Source: Hetaerina americana
Lineage: Eukaryota; Arthropoda; Insecta; Odonata; Calopterygidae
Direction: 5' to 3'
Length of the DNA stretch: 64,000 bases
NCBI GenBank assembly: GCA_022747635.1
Contig: JAKTNV010000004.1
Coordinates: 18,290,969 to 18,354,968, forward strand
A program made the position numbers and the translations under genes. The notes under the pieces were generated by a model. The model did no database searches. It saw only the letters and a program-made list of their open reading frames with translations, and was not told the origin of the DNA. Of this stretch, positions 1-57,200 are shown piece after piece. Each line of letters opens with the position of its first letter. The first letter of the stretch is position 1.

Positions 1-820
1 CTAAACCTCACCAAATCCTTCTTTATTTCACTTTGAACTAAAACTTATCTTCTAAGTATCATTCAAAACTTGTTCCAAGTCAAAGGCCAGCATTATTGAA
101 ATACTGAACGAGGCTGTTTGATAAGGAGTTGAGCAAATATTAAGGAAAAATTTGATTCTATGATGTACCATTAAATAACATGCAATGTGACCATGGCAAA
201 ACTTTCATTGAATTGAATCAATGGCAGCAGTGCAGATTGAAATATGTTGTTGTAGGAATATATTGCGCTAATGTTGTTATCAAAATATATTGTTATCTAT
301 GGCAACTGCATTGGAATTTAGCTGTTGCCTGAATAAGTCATCAGCCAAGGTCTATGTAGCTCCTCTGGAGATTAATAGGAAGTCTGTTCCTTCAGAGAGC
401 ATAGCTAGAAGATATTTTAAAATGTTTAAAGAGAGGAGACATACATTTCAAAGGAAGTTGGACCCTGAGTTCGAGTCACTGCTCTTATGGAAGTAAACAT
501 TAACTCCATTGCAGCCATTGTGAGAGAATATCATTGAATACCATTAAAAACACTCATAAATATTTAACATTTTTTTAGGATTCACACAGTCATTAGTAAC
601 AGAAAAATTACGTATGATAAGTGTTTGTGCAGTTTGTTTCAAGACTTCCCTTAGTGGAAAAAAAGCCTGTTCATGAGCAGGTTTGTTCACAGCTGAAGCT
701 GATGTTACAGGAAGATTAGGAGTTTCTCTCAAATGTTATAACTGCAAATGAAACTTTGCTTCTGCAGAAACTTCTTCAAGGCCAAGGCCTCTAGTGAAGG
801 GTAAGAGTCAGATGAAAGGC
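1..820. other. unassigned, expected ABCC intron
   Basis: AT-rich; I see no exon, repeat or conserved frame on either strand. Searched for the missing NBD2 motifs without success. Confidence 0.5.
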
Positions 821-824
821 ACAT

Positions 825-1035
825 TGTCTATTCCTAAGTAAAATGGCTGCAAAGGCATCTGGCCCCAGTGGGTTGGCCACTGAGTGATGGTGTCACATTA
901 AAATCACTATTGAGGAAGGAAGCGGGAAATAACCTCAATTATTCTTACCAACGTTTTTATGATGAACATAATAACAAAAACAAGTCCTGGGAACTATAGA
1001 ACGCAGCCCAATTGGCCATGTATCATGCCCAACAG
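825..1035 (+). repeat. RTE-like LINE, 5' end fragment
   Basis: Matches the 5' untranslated part of the minus-strand element near 43850-44000, for example AAAGGCATCTGGCCCCAGTG and TTGGCCATGT. It breaks off at the mariner relic that follows. Confidence 0.6.
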
Positions 1036-1560
1036 TAGTAAAACTCCATATGGACCACTACTGTCCAAAAAATAATGAGCATTGTTTTCACTTTTGATTT
1101 GCTCATTCTTGCCTTTTTGGGCTTGAGGAACTGATCGATGTGCCACTCAGATCTTTGGAGTTTTGTTTCTGGGACGAATTCAAAAACCCAGGTTTCATCA
1201 CAAGTGATACCATTGTCCAAATAATCTGGTCCATTTTCAATATGCTGCAAAAGTTCACTTGAAATTTCCGCTCGGTTAGTCTTTTGGTCGTCTGGAAACA
1301 CCTAGGGCACGAGCTTGGCACACACTTTCCTGATTGCTAAAGCTTCAGTAACAATGCGAAACAAAACAGTAGATGACAAGTTCAGTTCATTGGCAACCAT
1401 CTTTATACTCTTATTGTGTTGCTGGAGGAAGAGAGGAACGTGAGGCGAGCGTTTTTGTCTTCGGGAAATATCGATGTGTGTGCTTTTGTCAGGTTTGATT
1501 TGTATTTTCCACGTCCGTGTCCACCGGTGCAGTTTTTTAAGGTTTGCGGTAATTCGTTCA
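1036..1560 (-). mobile_element. mariner transposase relic
   Basis: Encodes NRAEISSELLQHIEN and ETWVFEFVPETK, the first catalytic Asp block of a mariner transposase, and KPKKARMSKSKVK. It belongs to the same subfamily as the full-length copy at 60209-61543, in the opposite orientation. N-terminal helix-turn-helix pieces are readable up to about 1430; the C-terminal half is missing and no inverted repeats remain. Confidence 0.8.
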
Positions 1561-2130
1561 TAAACTAGAGCAGGTGGAATAGTCTACATATCTAAGGAGT
1601 GGTCTGGACCAAAATGGTCAAAGTAATATATAGACATAAGATGAAGAATGGGATAAGGTAAAGAAGCTTTCACAAGGGGGAGGGAAGTGAAGATAGGGAT
1701 GTTGAGTAAGGATATTAACAAAAGGCTCATAAAAACTTTGATGAGGAGCATGTTTATGTACAGCATGGAAACATGTAGAAGAAGAATGATAGACATAGAT
1801 TGGAGGCTTTTGAAATGCCAGTGTGAAGGATGGAAAAGGTGAGGTGGACTGAAAAGAAAACAAATGAGGAAGTACTAAGTTTGGGGGGGAGGAGAGGGGA
1901 TTGTTGAAAGAAATCAAAAATAGGAAAAATAGAGGCAGGAAAGATGGATGAAGACAATTTTGATTGGCAATGGGATGTTGAAGGCTGTGATAGAGGGGAG
2001 AATGTTAGGCAAATGAGGGATGGGTAGGATGGCATGTTGGACAGAGTTAAGGGAGAAAGGAAGTATTCAGGATTGAAGAGGAGCTTATTGTAATGTTGGA
2101 TGTCAGGTTGTGTTTTGTTAAGAGAAATAA
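1561..2130 (+). repeat. RTE-like LINE, 3' tail fragment
   Basis: Resumes the RTE-like family right after the mariner: AGAGCAGGTGGAATAG also occurs in reverse near 41700. The purine-rich stretch with GAATGTTAGGCAAATGAGG is shared with 37085-37105 and in reverse with 41280-41320. It holds chance minus-strand frames only. Confidence 0.55.
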
Positions 2131-3353
2131 GGGAATTATCCCTTTACTTTTTGATAGCTTGTGTCCATCCTAACCCTACTTTAACCAGTATATTACCAAT
2201 AATAATAATAAAGAGACCATGTGACACCTTCTAATTCTTCCCAACACTTTTTCCAAGAGCACACAGCCTTCCAGATAATGATTAATCACCTAAATACGTT
2301 CCACTCTCAATGAAATTTTCTATCATTAGTTTTAAACCACCAGAAGTATCACACTTTAGAATGGCTACATATTTGAGATCGTAGAATTCTCCAGAAATTA
2401 AAAATAAATTCGCTGAAAAATCCATCTTTCCTCCCTCTAATTCCACTAAATATCTCTAAATGCAAATTACCCTCCATCCCAAGAAAATCCTACAAACTAA
2501 GAAATGAATCACTTACCTAACTCAAATCAACCTATTACACTCTGAAGAAATTAAATGAGTTTTCCGGCCATGCCAAGAACAAACAGGATCTATTCTTCCA
2601 ATCAGGAGTCTTTAAGAGAAAACCCCAAACAGTGACACAGCATGCATTGGCCTAGCTACCAGATGGCTCAAAACCAGGACGGTTGGTTTTTCAAGAACCA
2701 TTACCTAAAATTCTATTCATGTAGCATTTGTTTAACAATCATCACAGTAACGTTTTTACACCAGAGATCTTACACTAGACAAAGAAAGTGGAAAATCGAC
2801 TTCTTCCAGGAATGGAAATTGGCCTTCATAAAAGAGACAAAATTATTAAACTACACTTTGAAAACCTCTCAATCCTTATATCCCCAACCTGATTCTAAGG
2901 CCGAGCTCTTTTGCCCAAAATCTAAGTCAGTTCCTTCCCCCACTCTTACTTCTATAGTTTCTACCACCATGAACGTTTTCTCTTCCTCTCACCTCCAACT
3001 ACCCCTATCTACTCTTTCACCAAGCTGTTGTGGTGACTGAACCTACACCAGCACTGCTATATATACTTTCCATCCCTTCCCCATATGCACCCCTAAATCT
3101 TTCCCCTCCCCACTCTCCCTCCCATTGGCTAACACACAGACACTTCAAATGTGTTGTGCATGATTACTCATGATGCAATAGGAAAACCTATTTGCTCCCA
3201 AAAAACTTAATGAAATAATTATGCTATTTTAATTATAATTTCTACCAAAATTCAGTAATACAGCAAAATCAGATTTTTCAAAATTCTGAAACCATTATGT
3301 TGCAGAGGATTTTTCACCAAATCCTCCATTAGCATTAATTAAGGTTTACTTAC
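2131..3353. other. unassigned, expected ABCC intron
   Basis: Contains a short (AAT)n run near 2196 and a pyrimidine-rich stretch at about 2880-3130. The plus-strand frame at 2642-3040 looks like chance. No further ABCC exon is visible. Confidence 0.5.
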
Positions 3354-47748
<44,395 letters not shown>

Positions 47749-48070
47749 TCCTTTACTTTTCCATGACAACCGAAGAACACATAAACATCAGCCCATGGTA
47801 AACTTTTGCGATAAAATTCTTTTACCAATGCAAAATAATTTAGTATTTCCTCAACTGTCTCACGATATGTACTCTTACCTGATTTATAACTCACGCAAGC
47901 GAGGAATGAATAAGCAAAGTTGAAGAGATTTATTCGTTCACGATCCACCTCACAAAAAGCATTGCGAATTCTTCAAAAATAGACGACGTTTGCAAAAACA
48001 TTTTTATCTTACTCCCGCCGAATAGTCAAGTGCGTAGAAATAACCGAGATGTACACGGCATTTATCAGTT
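47749..48070 (-). promoter_or_regulatory. probable 5' UTR and promoter side of the ABCC gene
   Basis: Lies directly upstream of the start codon and is somewhat richer in CpG than its surroundings. A donor-like CAG|GTAAGAG near 47880 could end a non-coding first exon. No TATA box or initiator stands out. Placement is inferred from position only. Confidence 0.3.
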
Positions 48071-48819
48071 TACGTTGAAGTATGTTAACATCATTGTTTT
48101 ACCATTTCATATATGAGAAATATCTACTTTTCTTACAAAATAAATCAAATTTAAGATTAACGCATATTGCATGAAGAATTAATTATCAATACAAGTGCAG
48201 GACAATGCAACATTGGTTACACTGTCTTAAACTAAATAAATGACATTACACATCCGACGGCGATAAAGCCTGTTGCCATGGTGATATAAATGGCGGTAAA
48301 TCGAATTCACATCACGGCACAGGATGGGGAAATTGGATATCAAGAAAATTGTCGCAATTTCAAACTAAATTCATTTTTATGAAAGAGTCTAATTTTAAAA
48401 TTATTATTACTAAGTCAATTAATTTAACTGGAGCACTTGGTCCAAATAGGGTAAAATAAAAGTTTTTGTGCCCCAGATCACAAAAGCTTAGGAGATCCTC
48501 GATTTAAGGTAGAGAGGGATTAAGGTAGGAAATTTAACCTATTTTCCATCATGTTAAAGAATATATATCAAAACTATCAGAACTTTGGAAGTTGGGCAGG
48601 TAGTAGCAAGTAAGGACATTTAGTTGAGGAAAGCTGCAGAGTAAAACCCTAAACAAAAAGAATCCATTGAGTTCAAATAGATTGGATGAAGTATATTCTC
48701 AGCAGTCTCCTGTTAGATATTTGAAATCTGGCAAAAATGCAGTGCGTTTGCAAGTTCACCCCTGACCTTATTAAACAGATTTATGACATCATTTATGAAA
48801 CATTAGAGCATTTGTTTAG
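48071..48819. other. intergenic upstream of ABCC, no feature seen
   Basis: Intergenic or distal promoter sequence; nothing recognised. Confidence 0.4.
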
Positions 48820-49010
48820 TTCGTGAAGTGTGGGTACCTATGTGTAGTACAACCTGGCATATTTCCTTTCTCAAAGATGCCAAGATCATACCTATTTATA
48901 AATAGGGAGGCAGGGGCTTTGCTATCAGCTACATATCTATTCGAACTCTTCTTTTTTTTGGCAACATACTTGAAACCATTATTAAATGTCAGTGACAAAA
49001 TATTCACAAA
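48820..49010 (+). repeat. non-LTR reverse-transcriptase relic
   Basis: In two frames it reads PGIFPFSK, KIIPIYK, then YISIRTLLFFGNILETIIK, the order found in RT domains (KIIPIYKKG, NYRPISLLSxFGKILEKII). One stop and one shift. Too short to place in a clade. Confidence 0.45.
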
Positions 49011-50254
49011 TTGTCTTTTGATATCTATTTGATGTAAAGAGTAACCTCAGCAACTTTCCCCGGTGTGCTGATGTACATGATGCTTGGTACAAACATACCT
49101 TGTTGTGTACACAGCAAGACATGAAATACTTTGGATTGTCTGAAAGTGTGGCCTATTCAACAGACTACTTTTCAATGTCTCAAGTTTGTGACATATGTGC
49201 TAATTTCAGAACTGTTCTTAGTGGGTCAATAAACTTCTCGAATAATTAAATGAATCCATTGAGAGTATCACTCAAGAGGATTGCATTCTAATGTAGCTCT
49301 ATGTCAAATTGTTCTTGTATGACAATTACTACTGTATGGTTGTACCTACGCATGTATCATAAAGGTGACCAGAATTGAATTCCTTCTATTACAACATTCA
49401 ACGCCCAACTACCTCTCAAAACTTCATTCATCCACATTTTCTACCAAGAATGTACAAATTTATACTGTTGTAATTGTACTCAAATGCCATGTATGTTTTA
49501 ATACACTTTGTAGATTAAGACATGCACTATGGAGTACCTTACCTGTTGTAGGGGAAATAAAAGCTCTCTATCTAAAATCTACATCTTCTCTTGCAAGATA
49601 TGACCTTAAATTGTAGGCTATTAGATTCTATAAATGAAGAGGAAAAAGAAACTGAAAATTGGAGAGAGTAATAGTTTGGTTCACTTTGTAATTGTATAGG
49701 TACTCCATAACATTTTTGATGTTTTCTTATCTTGTTCACCTAGCACCTGTTGTCAAGCCAACATCTGATAGGACTAGCAAAACCATAAGGAATTTATTTC
49801 TTCTAATTAAATTACCTATTGTATTGGCATTGTTGAAGTAGAAGACAGAGAAAATAAAATTACTATAGAAGATGGAGCCAGGGCCATACCTGAAATGAAT
49901 CCAAAGGATCACACACAGACGAATGATAAATATTGCTATTTATTGGTTATTATTTTCCGCAAAAATAGGTAAAAAAGATTTGGTATAAAAAATTCCCACA
50001 GCACCATACAGACACAGTAGAAGCCTGACATAATGAGTAATGCTCAAGTTATAATTTATCACCTTATGATTTACATCTTAAATACATCAGTAATACTAAG
50101 GTCTATGCATGGTTCCCTCAATAGCCATACAATATAGATTACAAATGATCTACATTGGAGGAAAGTATTAAATTGCATCTTTATTGTACGTTGAAGCACA
50201 CATTTTTTTAAACTGCCTCAGGCTGACATTCATAATTTCAAGAATATGCATATG
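49011..50254. other. intergenic, no assignable feature
   Basis: May include more of the decayed LINE. The plus frame at 49365-49616 is not recognisable. A minus-strand AATAAA lies near 50179-50184. Confidence 0.4.
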
Positions 50255-50404
50255 CTTAGAGAGTGAGTGCAACGTCCATTGGATGGGACATACAAGAGTA
50301 GGTTAATACTGATGCAGGGTTTCTCTTCACTCTTCCTCTCCCATCTATCCCTAATGACATAAATGACCTTAGCTGTCCATCCCCTCCCCTAAAAACTACT
50401 ACTA
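50255..50404 (+). repeat. SINE family A, 5'-truncated copy
   Basis: Keeps GTCCATTGGATGGGACAT, TTCACTCTTCC, AATGACCTTAGCTGTCC and CCCCTCCCCTAAAAACTACT with an (ACT)n tail. The tRNA-like head is gone. Confidence 0.85.
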
Positions 50405-51102
50405 CTGTGAGTTCTTGCTATAACAAGTTTTCAACGAATGTACAAAAAGAGAAAAATAGTTTTGGTAAAAGTTGTTGTGTGAAATTACAATTATTTTAAG
50501 TTTTTTAGTCAGTTCAGAAAACTCAGATCTCTTATGCAAAATGTCAATAACTTTGCTGATACCATTATACTCATAGGATGGATTAATAAGCCGTGAGTTA
50601 GAACAGTATTTGGTGGTATAAAAAAGAATTTGGAAATCGAAATGTCCATTAATTATTCTTTGTTGGCAAACAAAATAAAAAATGTGAATAAAAATACAGG
50701 AATAAAACTGTATAAAATCAGTAAATACATTTGAATCTCTACCCTTCCCATTCTACACCTTTGAATTTTAGAGACCTTCTTTGCTTGTAGAGAGAGAAGT
50801 AGTTCATATCTACATCCATTCTATGATAGTTGCCAACACAATGTGTATAACATTCCAGAGTGGCCAAATTTAAACTTATATGGAATCAATTTACAGGGAA
50901 TCGCTATCAACTTTTATCAAATATGTGCTGAGGAGAAAGTCTAAAATAAGTAATTGCATAGGTTGCATTTCTTACGATGAAAAAAGAAACAAGAGCATAC
51001 AACACATCCACTGCCACCAAAACCAGGTATAAGGACAGTAAACATTTCATGGTGAAACTTGCAAGGATATATAGGTAATTGTTTTAAACTGAGCATGTGA
51101 CA
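50405..51102. other. probable DRC2 3' flank, no feature seen
   Basis: AT-rich sequence downstream of the DRC2 stop; a part is expected to be 3' UTR. Confidence 0.4.
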
Positions 51103-51272
51103 TTAAAATAATGAATAATTCCTGATGGTAATACGTCCATCAACAGAGGTCACTGGTCTTGGACGATTCTGATAATACTTCTCCCTAGGTATGATTTTCT
51201 TTGGAGTTGTTTCCATGATACATTTTGTATCTTTGTCCTTCATCAACGCCACTGCACTGTGTCTTGTAACTC
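51103..51272 (-). CDS. DRC2: DRC2 last exon with stop
   Basis: Acceptor ATTTTTAG; ends with TAA at 51105-51103. Encodes a basic tail with NRPRPVTSVDGRITIRNY. The nearest AATAAA on the minus strand that I see is near 50179, about 0.9 kb downstream, so the 3' UTR end is not settled. Confidence 0.88.
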
Positions 51273-54200
51273 CTAAAAATAAAAGCAAAGGAAATTTATC
51301 TTGACAAACAAGTTCATGGTGATGGCTAAACACATTTGTATAGAGATTAAATTCAGCTCTTATGTCCCTAAATTAAATCAATTTGATGACTATAAGATCA
51401 TCAAACCAAATCAACGTTATAAATACTTCTATTGTTTCAGGCTTCACTTCGTGGAAGTAATTGATATCCATTGTTGAAATAGAAAGAAAGACTCGTACTT
51501 TTCCACAGATTTTATTATACGGCACGACGCGTTTCACCGACTTGCGGCATCATCAGGTACCTGATGATGCCGCAAGTCGGTGAAACGCGTCGTGCCGTAT
51601 AATAAAATCTGTGGAAAAGTACGAGTCTTTCTTTCTATTTCAACAATGGTTATAAATACTATTAAAAACATTACAATAATTACTAATTCAACCTGATAAT
51701 TGAATAATCAATAGCTATCTATGCTTGTTTTTTGTATTTTTCAGCAATCAACAGAAATGACAGGCACATCTTGATAGTTAAGAACAAAAACAATTGCTGA
51801 CAAAAATAAAAGGTTCCTGGGTATCATTATCTGGTCATTGAAACTTAAATCAGAGGTAAGGCAATTATTTGGACTTTCAGGTTCAAACTAGTAAGAGATT
51901 ATAAATAGTTTAATCAATCTTTGTTTCAGAAGTTGACAGGCAATTCAAACATGACCACTCATGGGCCCTCTACAATAGGTCTCATGATTGAAGATAATTT
52001 ATATTCCAATATTATATTGGCAGCTGAGAGATGTAAAACAAAAATCTTTTTACATCTTACCTTCCTTAATCATACATGATGATGGGGAAATTGAGCAGAA
52101 GTAATGCTTAAGGGCTGCTTTCAACTGTTCATTTTCCACTGATAATGCTGAAAGGTGCAGCTTTAGAGTAGCACGTTCCATTAAAGCCTTATTGAATCTT
52201 TTCCAAAATCCATCTAACTGTCCATATTCAGTCAAGCTACTCTTTAACCAATTAGATGTCTCTTCATCAGCAATTTCACCGATGTTCATCAGAGAATTTT
52301 CAGGTTTATTATTGTTTATTACAGGATTTATAACTTTTTCTTGAATGGTTTCAAAACGGCGACATGATTGAGCCAGGCGTAGAATTTGTTTGGCTCTTTC
52401 AATTAAGTTTTCTAAATTCTGTGAGTAAATTAAAATCAAATAACAGTAACTTATTGAATTTTAAAAGGAAAAATTGATGCATAAAAATAAATAGCAAAAA
52501 AGCCTGCTCATAAGCATGGAAGCAAAGATATAAAAAATTTGATTTGTGAAATGTTTTTGAATAAAATTGTATCATGCATTTACTATCATTAAACTGTGCT
52601 TATCAAATCATTAAAATTAGACTAATTCTAATAACAGAAGAGACAACTCAGAACCACTACATTCACATAAATAGTATCATGCTCCCTCAGTTAAGGCAGT
52701 TAATCTTTATTAATCCACGCAAACCAAACAAAGGGTTTTTGATAAGTGAGGAAAGAGTTCACCTTGTCCTAAGCTCTATTGTACATTATAGTCACACATC
52801 AATTGAGGTGAGTCAGTTCCTTTCCATATACCACCTGCAGTTTCTCAGGAAGGTTTAGTAAATTTAAAACCAGTTAGCCAGAAGTAGGAAGACTGGAACT
52901 GAATTAATAAGAAGTGGCAAAGACAATAAATCTCATTTCAGTGGGGAGAGTAAGATCAGGATCCTAGTTCTCAACATACAGTGTCTTTGTAATAAGTTAG
53001 ATGAACTTGAAGCCTTAACTTTAATGGACAAACCGGACGTAATCTGCCTTTGTGAGCATTGGATGAGTGTACTGGATGTCACAATTCCAGGATATGTGAT
53101 AGGGGACTGTTATTGTCAAAAAGTGAAATGCCATGGTGGAGTGGTGATCTATGTAAAAAACACTATTGTGCATGAAAAACCGAAGATAAATCTGCAGTCC
53201 TTGAACACTGAACAGATATTTGAATGTTCAGTGGTAAAACTCACTGTCAATGAGCAAACTCATATAATATTTGCACTGTATCGATCTCCTGTAGGATCCT
53301 TTAGGGAATTCGTTGATAAATTGGACAATTTACTCTATAATATGACAACTTATTCTAAGAGGCCTAAAATAATTCTCACTGGAGACTTCAATTGTAACCT
53401 CCTTACTGATGGTAATAATCAAAGAGAACTGCTATCTTGACTAGCCTCCTACAACTTAAAACCCTTGGTGAAAAATCCTACAAGAGTTACAGCTAGTTCT
53501 AAAACCCTGTTGGATAACATCTTCTCAGACTACCCAGAATCCCAAGTTAAAACTGTTGTTTTTAACCCAGCTCTGTCCGATCACAGGGCAATTATGTCAG
53601 TTTTCAATGTGTCTGAAATTAGCAAATCTGCTGTTGCTCCTACCATATTTAAGAGGGTCTTTAGTGACTCAATTGTCAGCCACTTTCAACTTCTCTTGAG
53701 TCAAGAGAATTAGAAGTTGTTGAATGAAAATAACTCCCTGAACATTAACTTTGACCTGTTCTACAGAACGTTTTTGTTTCACTTTGAATCAGCCTTTCCC
53801 CTTATACCATTTAAGCACCCTAAACCCATTCAAAAAAACTGGATCACACCAGAAATTAGACATTTGTCCAGGGTATTAAGGATAAAATCGCAATATAATA
53901 TGTCCTCTGCAGATAACACACTGAACCATGAATATTCTAACTTAAAAAAGCTGTACCGTATTATGATAAAGAAGTCAAAGAAAGAATATAATGATAAACT
54001 AATCTTAAATACAACCAATAACACAAAAATGGCATGACATATTATTAAACAAAATTCTAGACCTAATGTTGTGGAGTTACCAGATCAATTTAGGAATGAT
54101 AAAAATAAACCAGTGGATCCAATAAAACTGGCAAACGAATTCAATAGTTCCTCTTTAAAGCTACCAATGGTTAATGTACAAGAACCTCCTCATGATATCA

Positions 54201-57200
54201 ATATCTCCTTTACTACATCTTACAAGTCTATTTTTCTTAAACCATGTAGCATTTCAGAGCTTCGCTCATACATTACCAAGGTAGGAAAGAAAGCCTCAAC
54301 TGATATAAATGGTATATCAGGAAAAATAATTCATAATTGTATAGATGAAATTTTAAGTCCCTTACTCTTACTTGTAAATCAGAGTCTGAGAGAAGGCACA
54401 TATCCTGACGCACTAAAAGTATCCAGGGTAATACCAGTTTATAAAAACAAAGGAAAAAAAATGATGTGGGAAATTATCGGCCCATATCTATTATCCCCCA
54501 GCTAGGTAAAATATTTGAGTATGTGTTAAATAAAAGGCTGACAGAATTCCTTGAAGGTAATAACCTGCTACCCCCAAAACAATTTGGTTTCAGAAAAGGG
54601 AAGTCAACAGAGCAGGCAATTTTCAATGCAGTTGACACGATCATACAACAAATTAACTCAAAGCAGAAAGTAATGGGTGTATTCTTTGACTTGTCCAGAG
54701 CATTTGATATGGTTGAGCATGATAAACTCTTGTTCAAACGTGACCAAATAGGTATTAGAGGCAAAGCACAGCAATGGTTGGGAACATACCTCAAAAATCG
54801 GCAACAAAGGGTAGCTGTCCAGAAGAATGGGAATACCTTCCTCTCTTCACCATTAGGTGTTGAAAAAGGTGTTCCTCAAGAGTCAGTGTTGGGTCCAACT
54901 TTATTTCTCATTTATATAAATGACCTACCCAAAAAATTACGTGTAAATCCTCTCGGTAACTGTGTCTTATTTGCAGATGATGTGAGCTTTGTGCTGAATC
55001 AGAAATCCTTTGAAGATTTGATGACTATAGGTAAAGCCATTATTCAGGACATGGGCATGTGGTGCTATGGGAATAACCTTATTCTTAATGAAACAAAAAC
55101 TCAGGCCATGATTTTCTCTGCAAAAACCTGTCATTCTGATAAAAGTACGTCTCAGCCTATGTCAAATAACAGTAAAATTATTGATGAGTATAAATTTTTG
55201 GGAATATATTTTGATAAATACCTGAAATGGGACCTGCACATCATAAATCTAAGTAAAAAATTAAATTCTGTGTACTATCTTCTTTCAATTCTGAAACATA
55301 CTGTTAGTATGGATGTTTTGAAAACGCTCTACTATGGTCTTTTTTATTCTCTTGTATCATACGGTATCATAATCTGGGGAAGTGGGTCACCAACTAAGTT
55401 AAATAAAATATTTATTATTCAAAAGAAATTGCTTAGGTCCATGTGCAATAAACCCTATAGAGCCCACTGCAGACCTCTCTTTCAAAGCCTTGGCATCTTA
55501 ACTGCCCCTAGTGTTTTTATTTATAATTCGATAATTTTTGTAAAAAAGAACATGCATCTATTCCCATCAAATAATGGCACACACGCCTATGGGACTAGGA
55601 CAAGAAATCATCTGTGTGTAGTGACTGCTAGCATGACAATGATGTCCAAGGGACCTCGTTCTCTGTGCATCCAAATATTCAACAGGCTTCCCATTAGTTT
55701 AAAAAATGAGAAATCACTCTCTATTTTTAAAAATGAGTTATATATGTACTTAAATGAAAAATGTTTTTACAGTGTGAACGACTACTTCAATTCTGGGTAA
55801 TTCTAATTTTATATTGTGTAAATCCTTAACTATATGTGTAGGTGTAATTTTATTTTCTTTTCTCTGGCTAGTAATCCAGTTACTGTACTTCTTGACGTAC
55901 CCTATACGATTACATAATTGTATGATATTTTGTACCATACTATGTACTTGTCAATTGGGGAAATAAAATTATTATTATATTATTATTATAACACAGACTT
56001 AAACTCAGCCACACTGACCAGCAACAAAATATTCTACCTATTATTTTACTATAATGTAGTATATTTTAATTGCATGCCACAAAAAAGTTAATAGGGTGTA
56101 GAGTTTTATTTCAAATCATGCAAGTGCACTGCAATTAATATGACCATAGCTAAATTTTGGGCTTAGGAATGCATTGGTCATAATGTTCAATAACTCATTT
56201 TGACATGAAAACACTAAATACATTCCTTTCAACCCGAGAAAGGGAGTAGTACTGATATCTAAGGAGTGAAATTTGTATGACTCTCTGTTTGATGCCAGTG
56301 ACTAATACAACGCAATTAACTTGCATAGCAAGCAATTTAGCAGAGGAAGTAATAACATTAAGCAAGTATAATGCTAAAATGAAATGGAAAGTAAACATGT
56401 GGCTCATGGTCTACTTTTGTAGCCCATGGTCTGCACATCTACCTCATAACTTATGTCTATGATATGCAGGCTTTAAAATACGTCATTATCACCAATACCG
56501 GGGAAATCGCTATATGAAAAATCAATAATCCTAACATGATGAGAATAGCCATTACAATTATTCAAATTTGAGTTCATTATATGACATAATATTGTCACTA
56601 ACATGGAATCAAAAGGGAACTGGGATAGTGCAGTGGCTAACATACAGGCTTCCCACCCAGAGGGCCCGAGTTTGGATCCCAGAGGCGACAGACATTTTTC
56701 AGTGGTATCCCAATCCCTACTTATGGTGTTTAAGAGAAGGCTAATGCTGATGCTGGGTCCTGGACCTAATGGTCCAAAACCTCAGATGTTGGTTGAGGTC
56801 ATCATGCCTCACCTAAAACTACTACTACTGAATAAAAAAACGGCTGTCTTACGTATTTGGCTGAAATAAAATGTTTCATACACTTTCAAACCATGAATGA
56901 GATATTTTATCCACACTTGTGCAGTCTACAGAAATTTACAGGTCCAGCCTACAACTATCTTCTGCAAAATGTTCAATAATCTTGCTCATAAGAAATGATT
57001 TCCAAAAATCTTGGAAGTTGACAAAAACATCCTGGTTGTACCTAATTGGTTGATTCTACCTTTCTTTCCACTAGTAACCTCATTATTGCTAAGGTATCAT
57101 GTCTACCCTTTCCCTTACTAAACCAAATCTGATCTTCACCTAATTACTCATTTTTTCTCTTTTCCTTCTTTTTGTTGACCTTATACATATGCCACGGAAG

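Larger units (their letters stand above)
51468..51649. repeat. perfect 182-bp palindrome with two head-to-head hammerhead-like motifs
   Basis: Two 91-base arms are exact reverse complements, with the centre GGT|ACC between 51558 and 51559 and no spacer. On the plus strand GGTAC CTGATGA (51556-51567), a GCCG/CGGT hairpin, GAAAC (51582-51586), CGCGTC and GTGCC (51592-51596) follow hammerhead-ribozyme order. The minus strand carries the same at 51561-51521. The flanks are unique. It lies in the last DRC2 intron. Confidence 0.95.

Noticed and set aside
1584..2035. Three overlapping minus-strand frames rich in Ser, Pro and Phe
   Set aside because: They arise from the purine-rich 3' tail of an RTE-like element read in antisense; composition is that of low-complexity pyrimidine DNA.
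54474..54794. 106-codon minus-strand frame inside the LINE
   Set aside because: Antisense shadow of the reverse-transcriptase frame.
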